A DNA stretch of 64,000 nucleotides from Primula veris (taxonomy: Eukaryota > Streptophyta > Magnoliopsida > Ericales > Primulaceae): positions 32,672,126-32,736,125 of the forward strand of contig OY821747.1 in the NCBI GenBank assembly GCA_963682055.1, written 5' to 3'. Both the position numbers and the translations under genes were made by a program. The notes under the pieces were generated by a model. That model did no database searches, was not told the DNA's origin, and worked only from the letters and a program-made list of their open reading frames with translations. Below, in pieces: positions 1 to 10,551 of the stretch; positions within the stretch are counted from its first letter, which is position 1; each line of letters opens with the position of its first letter.

Positions 1-2723
1 ACGTTTCGAGCTTCACTAGATGGTGCGAGAGTCCATGTATTGTTTTTCATTAGAGCATTGTATTCATCAAGCATAGCATCACGCCAATGAGGGATGGAGA
101 GTGCTTGTTTGGGAGTAGTTGGTAGTGACGTAGGTGAGGAAACAGTGGTAAGTTGGGCATACTTCGGATTAGGTTTGATTATGTTGTTTGTGAGACGAGT
201 AACAGGACGAGTGAGACGTGGGAGTATGGGCGGAGAAGGGGCTGGTAGATGTGGTGGTGTAGGAGGTGTGTTCTGTGGGGACGTGGCAGTAGTGGATGGT
301 GTGGGAGGAGGAGTATGGGGTGGTGTGTTATGGGGCGGTGTGTTCGGAATGGGTGGAGTTTCTAGAGGGGCGGATGGAAGTGGTATGAGAGGAGTGGGAA
401 ACCATTCATGAATTGAGGGAGGGGGAGTTGAATTTTGTTGGTTTGATAGACGATGGAATGGAAAATCATGCTCAATGAAAGTGACATGACGGGAAGTGTA
501 GATTTTGTTTGTGGTAGGATTTAAGCAAAGAAAAGCGCTTTGAGATAGAGAACGACCAAGATAAATGCATGGTTGGGATCGTGGGACCAGTTTGTTGGAA
601 GCGTAAGGTCTTAGTAATGGGTAACAGAGACAGCCAAAGGAGTGTAATTGAGAATAGGCAGGTACGACATTAAAGAGTCGATAATAGGGAGAGTCGTTTT
701 GTAGGGTTGGTGTAGGTAATCGATTTATTAGATACACAGCGGTAGAGAATGCGTGTGTCCAATAGGTGACAGGCAGATTGGCATGAGATAGGAGAGATAG
801 GCCAGTTTCGACAATGTGTCGATGACGGCGTTCTGCATAGCCATTGTGTTCAGGTGTATGGGGAGGCGTAGTAAGATGTGAGATACCATGAGTGCGTAAG
901 GTGGGGGCCAATTTGATAAACTCACCTCCATTGTCAGAGAATAGGGTTATGATTGTTCGTTTGAAATAGTTTTCAACTAATTTTTTGAAGTCAAGAAAAA
1001 CTGTGAGAGAGTCGGATTTATTTTTGAGAGGGTAAAACCATACATATTTAGTGTAATGGTCCACAAAAATTAGATAATATTTGTAGTTATCATGTGAGAG
1101 GTGGGGTGAGGTCCAAACATCCGAAAATAACAATTCAAGAGGAGCAGTAGACGTAAGAGTAGATTGAGAAAAAGGAAGTTTGTGGGCTTTATTAATCTTA
1201 CAAGCATTGCAGTAATCAAAGGAGGAGATTGAACCTAAATTACATAAATTTGAAATGTAAGAAAAAACTTTGAACGAAGGATGGCCAAGACGATGATGCC
1301 ATAGGAGAGCGGAAGTGGTGGATAGCTTTGAAGAAGGCGATGTAAGAGACGTTTGAAGGGCACGTTTGTAGGAAGGAGACCAGGTGTACATGCCACGATC
1401 AAGCGTTCCTTGGAGTAGAATGGTGCCCGTGGAGATAGCCTTGAAATGAAAAGAAGAAGGGGTGAACTCGATCAGTGCATTATTATCAAGACAAAACTTA
1501 GAGACGGAAATAATGTTTTGTGCAATTTTTGGAACATAAAGAACATTTTTAAAGAGTAAAGAATTGTTTTGAGATGTGACAGTGAATGAACCTGTGTGAG
1601 AGATTGGAAGAGATGAGCCATCACCGATGATAACATCATCGTTACCTGTATAAGGAGTGTGAAGAGATAGATTATCGAGATCATGTGTGACGTGGTGAGT
1701 AGCACCACTATCTACGATCCAGTCACATGGAGGGGCGTGAGAGGAAGAGGCAGTATTGGCTTGAGGGCGAGTGTAGCGAGATTGACGCACAAATGGTTTG
1801 AAGGTAAAGTTAGGATGGGCACGAGAGAAGTGGCGACAGACAGTGATGGTGTGACCGGTGTAGCCGCAATATTGGCAGACATCAGGTGATTTGGTGTTGG
1901 GTGAGGAAGAGGGGTGAGGAGAGTGTGGTGAGGACAGGCGGCTGTTGTCTTTGGAATATTGGGGTCGGGAGTAATTATTATTTTGACGAGAGTTGGATGG
2001 TTTGTAGGTTACGGCAAAGGCAGTAGTAGGTGTTGATGAGGTGGTGTTGGTATTGTCATGGAGTTTGGTGAGTTCATGATGTATGAGTTTTTCATGGAGG
2101 GCATCGAAAGAGATGAGAGTATCTCGAGCCTCAACCGTTTCGATGATGGAGCGGTGTTGGATTGGATCGAGTCCACTTAGAACCTTTGCAATAATGTCTT
2201 CGGGATCTAGAGTTTTGCCTAGATTGGCAAGTTCTATAGTGCATTGTTTTATTTGATGCATATAGTCAGTGATGGTTTGATCGGGTGTCTTTTTAATGGA
2301 GTCAAGTCGTTTCTTGACTTGGAGGATGTGGCTGCGAGTTGGGTTTGCGTAGAGAGATTTGAGAGCAGTCCATGCTTCGTGAGATGTAGCGGCAGTGGCT
2401 ACAAGGGGTGCGATCTTGGCATCAAGTGTGCCGATGAGAGAGCCTAACAAGAGTTGATCTTGTCGAGCCCATGAGGCGTAATTAGGATTAGGAGTAACAG
2501 TTTGGTCGTCTTTGTTGATTGTAGGTGGTGGACATTTGTTTTCTCCAGTGAGATAGTCATATAGGCCAAAACCAAATAAGAATGACTTGATTTGGGAAGA
2601 CCATTGTGTATAGTTGGTGGTGTTGTTTATAGTTTGTAAAGGTTTACATTGCGAAAGGTTGACGAAAAAGATGGGATAGTTGGGGTCGGCGGGGTTGGGA
2701 ACGGAGAAGGCGTTTGATGACAT
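1..2723 (-). CDS. Ty1/copia retrotransposon Gag-Pol polyprotein, partial (runs off left edge)
   Basis: The minus strand is open from an ATG at 2723 to the window edge, about 907 codons. I checked the frame at six conserved landmarks and all agree. In order the protein shows: a UBN2/copia-type Gag; a CCHC zinc knuckle (C-x2-C-x4-H-x4-C) near codon 280-295 (plus 1840-1880); an aspartic protease motif DSGAT near 1700-1720; a GAG-pre-integrase HHCC region (WHHRLGHPS, then CxxC) near 1210-1300; and an integrase core with SDVW, SDNGGEF and a downstream ER-R segment near 800-1120. A proline/threonine-rich stretch (180-420) leads to the NTWTLAP segment that opens the copia reverse transcriptase; the rest of RT and RNase H lie outside. 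The order PR-INT-RT identifies Copia, not Gypsy. No stop was seen, so the element may be young. Lineage is not determined. Confidence 0.93.
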   Translation of the reverse strand, partial: MSSNAFSVPNPADPNYPIFFVNLSQCKPLQTINNTTNYTQWSSQIKSFLFGFGLYDYLTGENKCPPPTINKDDQTVTPNPNYASWARQDQLLLGSLIGTLDAKIAPLVATAATSHEAWTALKSLYANPTRSHILQVKKRLDSIKKTPDQTITDYMHQIKQCTIELANLGKTLDPEDIIAKVLSGLDPIQHRSIIETVEARDTLISFDALHEKLIHHELTKLHDNTNTTSSTPTTAFAVTYKPSNSRQNNNYSRPQYSKDNSRLSSPHSPHPSSSPNTKSPDVCQYCGYTGHTITVCRHFSRAHPNFTFKPFVRQSRYTRPQANTASSSHAPPCDWIVDSGATHHVTHDLDNLSLHTPYTGNDDVIIGDGSSLPISHTGSFTVTSQNNSLLFKNVLYVPKIAQNIISVSKFCLDNNALIEFTPSSFHFKAISTGTILLQGTLDRGMYTWSPSYKRALQTSLTSPSSKLSTTSALLWHHRLGHPSFKVFSYISNLCNLGSISSFDYCNACKINKAHKLPFSQSTLTSTAPLELLFSDVWTSPHLSHDNYKYYLIFVDHYTKYVWFYPLKNKSDSLTVFLDFKKLVENYFKRTIITLFSDNGGEFIKLAPTLRTHGISHLTTPPHTPEHNGYAERRHRHIVETGLSLLSHANLPVTYWTHAFSTAVYLINRLPTPTLQNDSPYYRLFNVVPAYSQLHSFGCLCYPLLRPYASNKLVPRSQPCIYLGRSLSQSAFLCLNPTTNKIYTSRHVTFIEHDFPFHRLSNQQNSTPPPSIHEWFPTPLIPLPSAPLETPPIPNTPPHNTPPHTPPPTPSTTATSPQNTPPTPPHLPAPSPPILPRLTRPVTRLTNNIIKPNPKYAQLTTVSSPTSLPTTPKQALSIPHWRDAMLDEYNALMKNNTWTLAPSSEARN

Positions 2724-2755
2724 TGTTGATGAATACAATGGTCAGGATCTAGACT

Positions 2756-2765
2756 TCTGATACCA
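2756..2765 (-). other. Copia primer-binding site (tRNA-iMet type)
   Basis: On the minus strand this reads TGGTATCAGA, the standard copia primer-binding site complementary to the 3' end of initiator tRNA-Met. It lies three bases downstream of the inferred LTR end and 33 bp upstream of the Gag start codon, as expected for minus-strand first-strand priming. Confidence 0.9.
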
Positions 2766-2768
2766 TAT

Positions 2769-2908
2769 TGATAAGATATATGATTGAAGAAATTAATTGT
2801 ATTACTTGAATGAGAAATATACAAGCTATTTATACTACAATTAGTTATATGTGAGAGCTATAATACACAATATACTAGCCTAAATTAGAGGTAACAATTA
2901 GCTAAACA
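2769..2908 (-). mobile_element. 5' LTR of the minus-strand copia element
   Basis: The segment between the primer-binding site and flanking MLO intron-like DNA starts TGTTTAGC and ends TATCA on the minus strand, giving the usual TG...CA boundaries and a short LTR of about 140 bp. A TATAAATAG box sits at about 2825-2834. The outer boundary (2908) is inferred from the TG rule alone, because the partner LTR and the target-site duplication are outside the window. It could be off by a few bases. Confidence 0.7.
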
Positions 2909-3059
2909 TTAGCTGTGCAATCACCAAAATTAGGGAGGAGTATATTGAGATTTGGTTGCAACGTTGACTTGCAGATTTTGTGGAGCAATATTGGTTGTTT
3001 CCTTAACAAAGGGAACTGTGAGTAATGATATAATTCTGCATGCTTAAAAACATCTTCAG

Positions 3060-4552
3060 ATAATCTTGGCTGTTGGAACAAAGCTACAAGCCATTTTGAC
3101 AAAAATGGCCCTTGATATCGGCAGACGGCACACAGTAGTCCAGGGAATCCCTCTCGTGCAAGGCTCGGACAGATACTTCTGGTTTGGTCATCCACAGTTA
3201 GTTCTTCATCTCATTCACTTTGCTTTGTTTCAGGTACATATTTATGTATATATATTTGGATACAGACACTAACCATGGCTTCCCATGGCTTCCCACATTT
3301 CCAAATAGCCTAACCTGCATTGTATACAATCCATTTTCACTAACTCTTTCTCTTTATTAATTCAGAATGCTTTTCAGATCACATATTTCTTGTGGATTTG
3401 GGTATGATATTTTTCCTCAAATAGCGCAGCTCATTTTTTTCCCTCTCAATTTGATGCTACAGAAGTTGTATATATGTTCTGATATATTTCCACTTATGCA
3501 GTATGAGTTTGGTTTAAAGTCTTGCTTCCATGAAAGTTTCAAACTTGTGGTTGCTAAAATTGCGTTAGGGTTAGTACTATTCTTCCTTAATTTGTCACAA
3601 CGAATGGAGACAATTTCCGTTACTAATGAACTTCTTGCAATCATTAATAGGGTAGCAATCGTGTTCGTATGCAGCTACATTACACTCCCATTATATGCTC
3701 TTATAGCTCAGGTACTCCAAATTTAGTTTTTGATGTCTTTCTATTATTTTTCATCTGTCCCCAATTTAGAACGTCCATATTTTTCATACAGTGAAAGCTC
3801 AGACCCATGATTTTATGTTTGGTTTAATAGTTGGTGCACATCAACTAAGAAAGTAAAAACTAAATCAAACATAAAAACTAAATAGTTACAATTAATAGAC
3901 TGTTTTACTTTCTTAGTTGGTGCAGTAAAAGAAGTTCATTCCATGTATTAATAGTTGATGTGGTAAAACAGTCTTAGCTAAATAGTTTAAGAAATAATGT
4001 TCATAATCTGTAAAGGCTTTCAGATTGATTTCCAGAGTGAATTTGTAGTTTATATTGATGATTGGAAGCTTAGATGTTTACATGTTACCATGCATACCAA
4101 TCTGTACTAAGGATTGTATTGAAAACTTTACCGAACACAAATTTTTTTATGGCATAAAGATGGGCTCGAATATGAAGAAATCTATATTTGACGAACAAAC
4201 ATCCAAAGCCCTTAAGAAATGGCACATGATGGCTGTAAAGAAGAACGGAAAGGGATCAAAAGATTCAACGAGAACGTTGGGAAGGACACCTTCACTCTCT
4301 ATGACCCCGACCTCCCATGGAACTACTATCCACCGATCCATGACTACAGGTCACTCTGCGCTCTCATCAAGTTACGATGAATATGGGCCATCAGATTATG
4401 AAGTAGATGCATCATCAGCTTCATCAGCAGGTAACTTGATTATAAAAGTCGACGAAAATCAAGGGGAGAAGAAAATAAATGTCCCTCACCCTTCCGAAGA
4501 GAACATGTACGAGGATGAGCTCTCTTTCTCGTTCCCTGCCCCATCTAAATGA
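3060..4552 (+). CDS. MLO-like seven-transmembrane protein, C-terminal exons only
   Basis: MLO proteins are plant plasma-membrane proteins with seven transmembrane helices and a cytosolic calmodulin-binding tail; some are powdery-mildew susceptibility factors. Visible exons: 3060-3233, 3366-3401, 3502-3569, 3651-3711 and 4160-4552. Reading phases join cleanly and encode about 243 residues. Family hallmarks are VGTKLQAI, the FWFGHPQL segment, LIHFALFQ, NAFQ, YEFGLKSCFHE, CSYITLPLYALIAQ and MGSNMKKSIFDEQ. The calmodulin-binding region follows (KALKKWHMMAVKK), then a Ser/Thr-rich tail and a C-terminal acidic/aromatic ELSFSF motif. The first visible exon starts after an AG at 3058-3059, and no upstream exon is recognisable between it and the copia LTR. 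The 5' two thirds of the gene must lie left of the window beyond the retrotransposon, or be lost. Gene versus fragment cannot be decided here. Confidence 0.88.
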
Positions 4553-5514
4553 GCATATATAGATTTATTTTTGGTCAAGTATAATTTACGTTATAAAGAG
4601 AACATTTATGTACATTCTTTACGAATCCGTTTTTTTATATTTTCATGAACACTTTTCATGAAATTGTGTAAAATCGTGTAAAGTGTTTTAACAATGAAAT
4701 TAACACAGTGGATAGAAGAAGTTTACCATATTTTTTAGCAGAACCTATTCTAGCTGTTGCAAGACCATCTCGCTAATCGCAATTCAGGTTTTTTTTTCCA
4801 GTACCAATAATTGAAGTAAATTACCTGCAACGTGAACTAGTCGAGGACTTAAGATTTAGTCAAAAAGATTAAGAACTTCAGGAAAAAGAAGAACGGTAGA
4901 GGTCTGGAGCAGGCTAACCTTTCTTCAAATTGACCATAAACACGGTTGCTCTTTAACGTACCAAACTAACTTTAAATTGCGATTTTATATGCCGTACTAC
5001 CAATTTTTTTAATTGAGTAACCAAACTATCATAATATAACGGTTTAATTTAACACAAAGTGTGACAACACTACACATTTTCATCCGAACTTAAAGGTGTT
5101 GTTAGTGTATTTTCGTAATTAAATTGATATATAGACTCTTAATTAAATCACAAGATCACAAATAAAAAAGAATATAAAAATAATTTCAACAAACAATCAA
5201 ATAACTAAAAACAAAAGTCCTGTAGGGATATTTTCGTAAAGTGTTTTCATCGAAAAAGTTAACATAGGTTACAAAACCATTGAATTAATGGAAATTTGAT
5301 TCTTCAATTAAAAAACTTGGTAATAGACGGTATAAAATTGCACATCAAGTTAAATTTAGTACACAAAACACCAATTAATCCCCTTAAACACTACCCAAAT
5401 TTTTGGCATAAAACCAAATAACCCAATTAAATTATGTAGATCACGCCTCACTCTATCTTGTCCCATCTTAAATTGTCGTAAACTAACTTCGTCCTAAACC
5501 ATTTTGTATCACTA
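4553..5514. other. Intergenic, AT-rich, no gene seen
   Basis: This holds the MLO 3' flank. At about 4960-5060 and 5330-5420 there are degenerate stretches of the 'accaaactatcataat / taccaaac' type that recur near 6850-7010 and 10150-10260. They look like decayed copies of one dispersed repeat. No open frame of note was seen. Confidence 0.5.
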
Positions 5515-5522
5515 GTTCCAAG

Positions 5523-6187
<665 letters not shown>

Positions 6188-6195
6188 GTTGCAAG

Positions 6196-7350
6196 TATTT
6201 GAGGATGAAGTTGAGATTAAATATACAAAATATTCATATTCGGTATGTTACACATGATATTCTCGAACCAATTTTCATAGATGAATTGCGTAAAAACAAT
6301 GGTACCTCGGAAAATCAAACTTCCGAGTCACAAAGGTCAATATCGATTACAATCTACACTTTTGAATTAAACTCTAATTAAATATTATATAATGTGCATG
6401 ACAAACTTTTAGCAAATAGATAGGTTTAAATTAAAAATTGGGGTCAAAGAAGAGACATAAATCAGTGAATTTTATAATGTTCAAAAAGACGGAACGTAAT
6501 GTTTCGGTTTAACAATCAAAAACATTAAAACCGAATCGAAAAAAAATTCGATTTTGCCCAAAACTGAACGCAACCGATCCCACCCACCGTACATTTTTTT
6601 TATTCTAAGCGACTAAGGCGTGAAGGTGACAACTAAACATATGATATACTCTCTCCGTCCCGAAACGATATATTTAGGGATTTGAACCATTTTCACTCAA
6701 AAAATAATAATAGAAAGAAAGAAAAAAAATGAGATTATAAGTGTGAATTTGATATATTTAACTAGCAAAAAAAGAGAGAAATTTTAATTAAAAAATATAG
6801 TACAGTAGTCTTATTATTTTGAGTCCAAAAATGGAAACAATAATTATTTATGGGAAAAAAATACGTTTAGTACATCAAATTATAATGATGTTAACGATTT
6901 GGGTATTCACATTTCAAAATTTTCAATTTGGGTACCACACTATAAGAAACTGTCCAATTTATGTACCACTGTCTAAATAAATCACGAAACCATGTCACAT
7001 GACAGCACCTGTTTGATATAAACTTGAATGTGAGAGGGTAATTTTGTCATTCTGCACCAAAATATATCATACTAGAACAACGTTTCTTCAAATTTAGATC
7101 ATGTACTAATTTTTGTTATGTGTGAAGTTGGTGGACACGTTTTTCTATGAAAACATATTTTTGTGCAAAATTATCAAAATATGCTCTCAAATTAACGTTT
7201 GTCAAATGTTACATAAAATGATTTATAGTGTGGTACACAAAATTGAAAAAAATAAAAAATAAGTATCTAAATCATTAAAAACAGATAGTTTGCTATATCA
7301 AACATGTAAAAAAATCTATTATTTATGGAAATAGGTAGTATATATACTAT
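6196..7350. other. Intergenic, with one Stowaway-like end
   Basis: At about 6651-6680 there is a CTCTCTCCGTCCCGAAA segment that resembles the terminus of Stowaway-type MITEs (CTCCCTCCGTCCC). A right end was not convincingly found. At 6850-7010 lies another copy of the dispersed 'gtaccacactataag' repeat. No gene was seen. Confidence 0.45.
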
Positions 7351-7362
7351 CAAATAATCAAC

Positions 7363-7690
7363 TTTTGTTTGCTTAAAAATTGATACTTTGATAGGTTTTG
7401 TTTGCTTAAAAATTGACACTTTGATAGGTTTTGTTTGCTTAAAAATTGTCACTTCGATAAGTTTTGTTTGCTTAAAAATTGAGACTTTGAAATGGTTATT
7501 GTTTTATTTTTAATGTTTTGTTTGCTGAAAATTTGATACTTTGATATGGTAATTGTTTTGTTTTCAATATTTTGTTTGCTCAAAAATTGATCCTTTGATA
7601 TATATTTTTATTATTTTTGATGTTTTGTTTGCTAAAAAGTTGATACTTTGATATGGTAATTGTTTTATTTTTAATGCTTTGTTTGCTTAT
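7363..7690 (+). repeat. Minisatellite built on a TTTGTTTGCTTAAAAATTGA-type unit
   Basis: At least seven imperfect copies of a unit centred on 'gtttgcttaaaaattgatactttgat' occur. The first four are spaced about 33 bp apart (near 7370, 7403, 7436 and 7469). The later ones are spaced about 60 bp apart because an extra 'ggtaattgttttatttttaatg' block has been added. The array therefore shows two nested periodicities. Confidence 0.85.
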
Positions 7691-8548
7691 GGTAATTGTG
7701 TTTATTAAGTGAACATTCCCATGCGATATTAAGTTAATTACAAAATACCCCTGCGATATTAAGTTAATTACAAAATTAACATTTCATTTAAATATAAAGT
7801 TTGTAATACATACACAAAATTCTCTCTATATATAAGCGATGACTTTAACACTAACAAACTCTAAACTCAATCCCTTATACGATAACTAGTCATAGCTGTT
7901 ATTCCCAACACAAAGTAAGTTGGAGCGACAACTGTTTTTTCCTCTTTCTTAGTATTTCTTTTTTATCTTTAACTAATTAACTAGTTTGCAAAATTAATAA
8001 TCTATTGTACTTTGTTGATTCTATCCTTATTTACTTAACAATTGTTAATTTCTTTAAAAAGTTATGGTACTTTTTAATATAAAAAGCTAGGTATTGTATA
8101 AATTTGAGAAAATTTTAGTTAGTTCTTTATTAAAATAAATTTTTAATAGAACATGTATAAATCAATTGTGACTTTTAAATTAGTTAGTTATTTAGTAGGT
8201 TCTTTACAGAATGTATAACTTATTATTTACACGTATAAATTAAGTTGGGTAAACTTACTGTTTGTCTTATTTTAGTTTATTTCGAATAAAATTGTTGTTT
8301 TACTTTGCAACTTACTTAACTAGTTAATTTCATTGGGTTTTTTCTTGTTTATATGATTTAGTAGTTTATATTGAAAATTATACTATATTTGAAAGTTTGT
8401 CGAACGATGTTATTATGCATCGCTTCCAAAATATGGGTGACCGTATGAGTCGATTGTAAATTAAGTAACAATATTTGATCTTTTACAGTTTCGTTTTTTT
8501 TAATTTTAACTTTTTTTATTTTGTCAATAGTTTGACCCTCCTGATTTA
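7691..8548. other. Intergenic, AT-rich, no gene seen
   Basis: There is a short duplication of 'gcgatattaagttaattacaaaat' at about 7721-7775. A TATA-like 'tatatataagc' lies near 7826-7836 but is followed by no recognisable coding region. The rest is AT-rich without identifiable features. Confidence 0.4.
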
Positions 8549-8569
8549 AATTTCTGGCTCCGCCACTGC
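8549..8569 (-). mobile_element. Transposon terminus of the CAGTGGCGGAGCCAG type
   Basis: On the minus strand the sequence starts CAGTGGCGGAGCCAGAAATT, a terminal sequence I recognise as recurrent at the ends of small plant DNA transposons. It abuts the start of eIF6 homology at about 8570, so the element extends leftward. The other end was not located, so element length and superfamily are unknown. Confidence 0.4.
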
Positions 8570-9401
8570 TTGGGGTTGAGGTTTTTAGGCACACAGTTGG
8601 AGGCAATTCTCTTGTGGGCAACAGTCATGTGTAGCTTGGTAAGAAGATTTATCTGTTAGCTATCATAGAGAGCTTAATATGCTTCTTGTTTTCGTCGTCA
8701 TGATTTTTCTCCCTTTCGAAATCTGAACAGTTTTTGAAGTCTTTTACGGTGTTCACAAAATATAGGTAATGTATTTAAGTACAAAACCCGTCATTTTCTG
8801 ATATAGATCGAGACCGAATTCTGTTAACAGTGTACTAATAAGCATAATACTAGTAAAAAAACTGAATATAATTAGATGCTATACTATTCTTTTCTGCAAG
8901 ACTGCAAATTGGTAAAAAGCGAGACCATGAACTAAATATGAAGTTCGGGTAAGTTCCACCTATTCTTTCCTTCTCGATACCATAAAACTTTGCGTATACA
9001 CTTAGCATACAAAATTGAAACTCTCTTATGAGAAGTCAAAGAATAGAATTAAACAAAACCTAATTCTTTAGATTCTTACATTAACTACCTGCTTTTGCAT
9101 TTGCTTATAGGTGCTTCCAAATACATCAATTGAAGACTTGGATGAGCTTTCAACTCTACTCCAGGTCCCTTCAGTGTCAGGTACCGTGAACGGTGGTAGT
9201 GAAGACTTAGGTGGTGGATTGATCGTTAATGACTGGACTGCGTTTTGTGGGTCTGACACTACACAAACTGAATTATCCGTTATCAACAGTGTGTTCTTAA
9301 AATTAGAAAGGTCACTGAATTTCCAGAGACATGGATCAGATCCAGATGGGGTTATTGCTGTTTCCAGGGAGATAAGGAAATCATCGATCAACGTTAAATA
9401 A
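8570..9401 (+). pseudogene. Partial eIF6 duplicate (exons 6-7 and the intron between)
   Basis: This matches the last two exons of the eIF6 gene at 16880-17830. The exon-6-like part (8570-8640) keeps VEVFRHTVGGNSLVG, then meets an in-frame TAG at 8632-8634 and lacks about 15 bp. The donor GTAAGA and the first intron bases also match the parent, and a matching acceptor (TATAG) precedes 9111. The copy is therefore a genomic duplication rather than a processed retrocopy. The exon-7-like part (9111-9401) remains open for 97 codons: [15 protein letters not shown] and [13 protein letters not shown] are kept, but changes include GG for AA/AG and a tail insertion of about 10 residues ([12 protein letters not shown]). 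Exons 1-5 are absent and no promoter is evident, so function is unlikely. The copy is diverged and old. Confidence 0.88.
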
Positions 9402-10305
9402 TTTTTTTCTCTGGAATGTTTTCCAATTGTACAAAAACTAGAATGTTGCTCCATAGGTGCACATTTCTTGCTACCAAAATTTTAGAGAAATTCATAAAAA
9501 CATACATATATGCTCTAAATGCTACAAATCAATGTTATTTGCTCTAAATTTATACATCCTACTTTAGTGTAATTTCAAAACAGAGTTGCGCGTTTTGGTC
9601 CATATAGTTTAATTTAATGCATTTGCAAAAAGAACCAGGCTTGATCAGGTGAGAAGTGTCCGACCTGGTGTGTCATTTTTTGTGTGGGTAGAGGAACGTC
9701 GATCATTTTACTCTACAAATGCGTACACTTTGTAGGTCATTACTGTTTTATCTGCATACACACAAGTCCAGATAATCATTGTGTAGCCGAATCGCAAATG
9801 CATACCTTCATATGCACGGCATACCAATAAGTATGGAGCTCCCATAAGTATGTACTTCCTGAAAATGTAGAAGTAAATGACATGTTGTTGAAGAATATGA
9901 TAATATCATCAGCAATAACCAATAAGTAAACCGTCGGTCGTTGCTTTCTGGGTAGTGTAAGTAAGTTGTTGTCTAACAGATGCTAGAGACCCTATATCAC
10001 TCGCTAACCATTGCCAACTTGATAACCAGTCCGTCCAAAACTTGCTGTGTATGCACATCAAACCCGTCATCGACTCCAAAACAAAAGATAAAAAAAAAAA
10101 TGAGCCCACTTAATAATCAATACATTTAATACTTATATAGTTTAATTGTATTATTTGTTGGAAAAAAATTATATTCAGTACACCTAACTACCATACTGTA
10201 ATGAAAAAAATACCAAACTATCATCGTTACCAATTTAAGTACCGAACTACATTTTTCTAAAAAAATAACTTTCTGACCAAATCGACTCAAAATCGTATCG
10301 CATGT
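9402..10305. other. Intergenic, no gene seen
   Basis: AT-rich DNA follows the eIF6 fragment. Near 10150-10260 is another copy of the 'accaaactatcatcgttaccaa' dispersed repeat. Open frames here are short and without recognisable similarity. Confidence 0.4.
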
Positions 10306-10313
10306 AGGGCTTG

Positions 10314-10551
10314 GTTCGGTTCGGTCCGGTTTTTGGCAAAACCGAAACCGAGGAGATTTTTCGGTTTTCGGTCTTTTTATTTTTTGTACCGAACCGAACT
10401 GGTTTGTTTCAGTCCGGTTTCGGTCTTTCGGTTATTTTCGGTTTTTCTTTAGGTTTTTTCGGTCCGGTTTTATTGTAAACGAAACCGACCCGAAAAAGTT
10501 TTGGTTTTTCAATTTCGGTATTTTTTTTGTTAGGTTCGGTTTTTTTGGATT
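10314..10551. mobile_element. GGTTCGGTTCGG-type MITE, probably hAT-derived
   Basis: A dense run of GGTTCGGT / ACCGAAACCGA motifs in both orientations begins TAGGGCTTGGTTCGGTTCGG. It closely resembles the element at 55937-56217, which has a clear 8-bp target duplication. Here the right end is unclear and no duplication was found. It abuts a LINE fragment, so one of the two is truncated. Confidence 0.6.

Noticed and set aside
94..411. Plus-strand open frame of 105 codons
   Set aside because: Antisense shadow of the Pro/Thr-rich linker of the copia polyprotein; the Gly/Val-rich composition comes from the complementary strand.
2902..3195. Minus-strand 97-codon frame at the MLO exon
   Set aside because: Antisense of the MLO exon at 3060-3233; the plus-strand reading has clear family motifs and splice sites.
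3367..3726. Continuous 119-codon plus-strand frame in the MLO region
   Set aside because: It reads through two introns; only the segments 3366-3401, 3502-3569 and 3651-3711 match MLO, with proper GT-AG borders.
9909..10109. Minus-strand 66-codon frame
   Set aside because: No recognisable domain, poor start context, in repeat-rich DNA.
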